From contig NVUP01000012.1 in NCBI GenBank assembly GCA_002401945.1, positions 12,717 through 18,647 of the forward strand: DNA of 5,931 nt, written 5' to 3'. Made by a program: the position numbers and the translations under genes. This DNA is from Paracoccaceae bacterium (GTDB lineage Bacteria > Pseudomonadota > Alphaproteobacteria > Rhodobacterales > Rhodobacteraceae). The notes under the pieces are model-generated. The model made no database searches, had not been told where the DNA came from, and was given only the letters and a program-made list of their open reading frames with translations. Shown here one piece after another: positions 5,455 to 5,931 of this stretch (positions are counted from its first letter, which is position 1; every line of letters begins with the position of its first letter).

Positions 5455-5931
5455 TTAAGCTTCTTCGTCAGCCACCGGTGCGTCGTCATCATCCGATGCA
5501 GCAGCGCCAATATCGTCGAACAGTTCCGAAATCTCGAACTCAGCTGCGGCTTCTTCTTCCGCTTCCAGTTCCTGGATCGACTTGCCCGCAGCCTGCAGTT
5601 CGGCTTCTTCAACCGAACGTGCCACGTTCATTTCGATCTCAACGGTGACCTCAGGGTGCAGCATAACTGCAACGGCGTGCAGACCCAGGTCCTTGATCGG
5701 AGCGATCAGGGAAACCTGTTTCTTGTCAACCGAGAAGCCTTCGGCGGTGGCAGCGTCTGCGGCGTCACGCGGAGTGACCGACCCGTACAGAGCGCCGGCA
5801 TCCGATGCCGAACGAATCACAACGAACTGCTGACCAGCCAGCTTTTCGCCCAGGGCTTCTGCTTCACCTTTGGTCTCCAGGTTGCGTGCTTCTAGCTGCG
5901 CTTTCTGGGTTTCAAAGTTGGCAATGTTGGC
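5455..5931 (-). CDS. rplI: 50S ribosomal protein L9, C-terminal part (start lies beyond the right edge)
   Basis: The frame is open from the right edge to the TAA at 5457-5455, giving 158 residues. L9 binds 23S rRNA near the L1 stalk and helps keep the reading frame. The visible part starts in the long connecting helix ([19 protein letters not shown]) and continues into the C-terminal RNA-binding domain with the family signature [15 protein letters not shown] (about residues 46-60 of the visible part) and [12 protein letters not shown]. The first 40-50 residues, including the N-terminal rRNA-binding domain, are missing. After the L9 core comes a strongly acidic tail rich in Glu, Asp and Ala, absent from the 149-residue E. 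coli protein but common in alphaproteobacterial L9. A GTG at 5820 in this frame is internal, not the start. rpsF and rpsR are expected to the right, outside the window. Confidence 0.95.
   Translation of the reverse strand, partial: ANIANFETQKAQLEARNLETKGEAEALGEKLAGQQFVVIRSASDAGALYGSVTPRDAADAATAEGFSVDKKQVSLIAPIKDLGLHAVAVMLHPEVTVEIEMNVARSVEEAELQAAGKSIQELEAEEEAAAEFEISELFDDIGAAASDDDDAPVADEEA

Noticed and set aside
5329..5895. A 188-codon plus-strand open frame
   Set aside because: It crosses the rplI terminator and is antisense to rplI; no domain is visible.
1..5931. CRISPR array, transposon or phage genes, tRNA or rRNA, toxin-antitoxin pair
   Set aside because: No regularly spaced repeats, transposase or integrase motifs, cloverleaf, or paired small genes were seen. 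All sizeable coding regions are ordinary chromosomal families.

Overview
The window looks like chromosomal DNA from a marine-type alphaproteobacterium of the Rhodobacteraceae (Roseobacter group). This is inferred from the family-typical sequences rather than from a marker gene: an alphaproteobacterial flagellin N-terminus, a ribosomal protein L9 with a long acidic tail, a Tat-exported CpdB, and GC-rich coding regions with clear AGGA/GGAG ribosome binding sites. I see no mobile element, CRISPR array, tRNA or rRNA, and no cluster that looks like a new defence or biosynthetic system. The parts worth a second look are regulatory.

Layout from left to right. Positions 1-98 (minus) hold the first 33 codons of a flagellin gene that runs off the left edge. 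Its upstream side carries a strong ribosome binding site, an 8-bp leader hairpin, and two overlapping flagellar promoter motifs (sigma-28-like and sigma-54-like) that predict almost the same transcription start. A gene-free, A+T-richer stretch follows to 672. Positions 673-1290 (minus) encode a glutathione S-transferase with a CPFA active site. Positions 1411-3372 (minus) encode a complete 653-residue periplasmic 2',3'-cyclic-nucleotide 2'-phosphodiesterase/3'-nucleotidase (CpdB) with a twin-arginine signal, followed by a hairpin terminator. Divergent from it, 3581-4270 (plus) encodes an AqpZ-type water channel whose Shine-Dalgarno lies inside a perfect inverted repeat. Positions 4365-4835 (minus) encode a small lytic transglycosylase lipoprotein with its own recognisable promoter. 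Positions 4957-5316 (minus) encode a glycine-zipper lipoprotein. Positions 5455-5931 (minus) hold the C-terminal part of rplI (L9), ended by a textbook Rho-independent terminator.

The genes do not form one pathway. They look like independent transcription units. Four of the complete products act in the envelope: CpdB in the periplasm, AqpZ in the inner membrane, and two lipoproteins on the periplasmic side. The cytoplasmic GST, the cytoplasmic ribosomal protein and the exported flagellin are unrelated neighbours.
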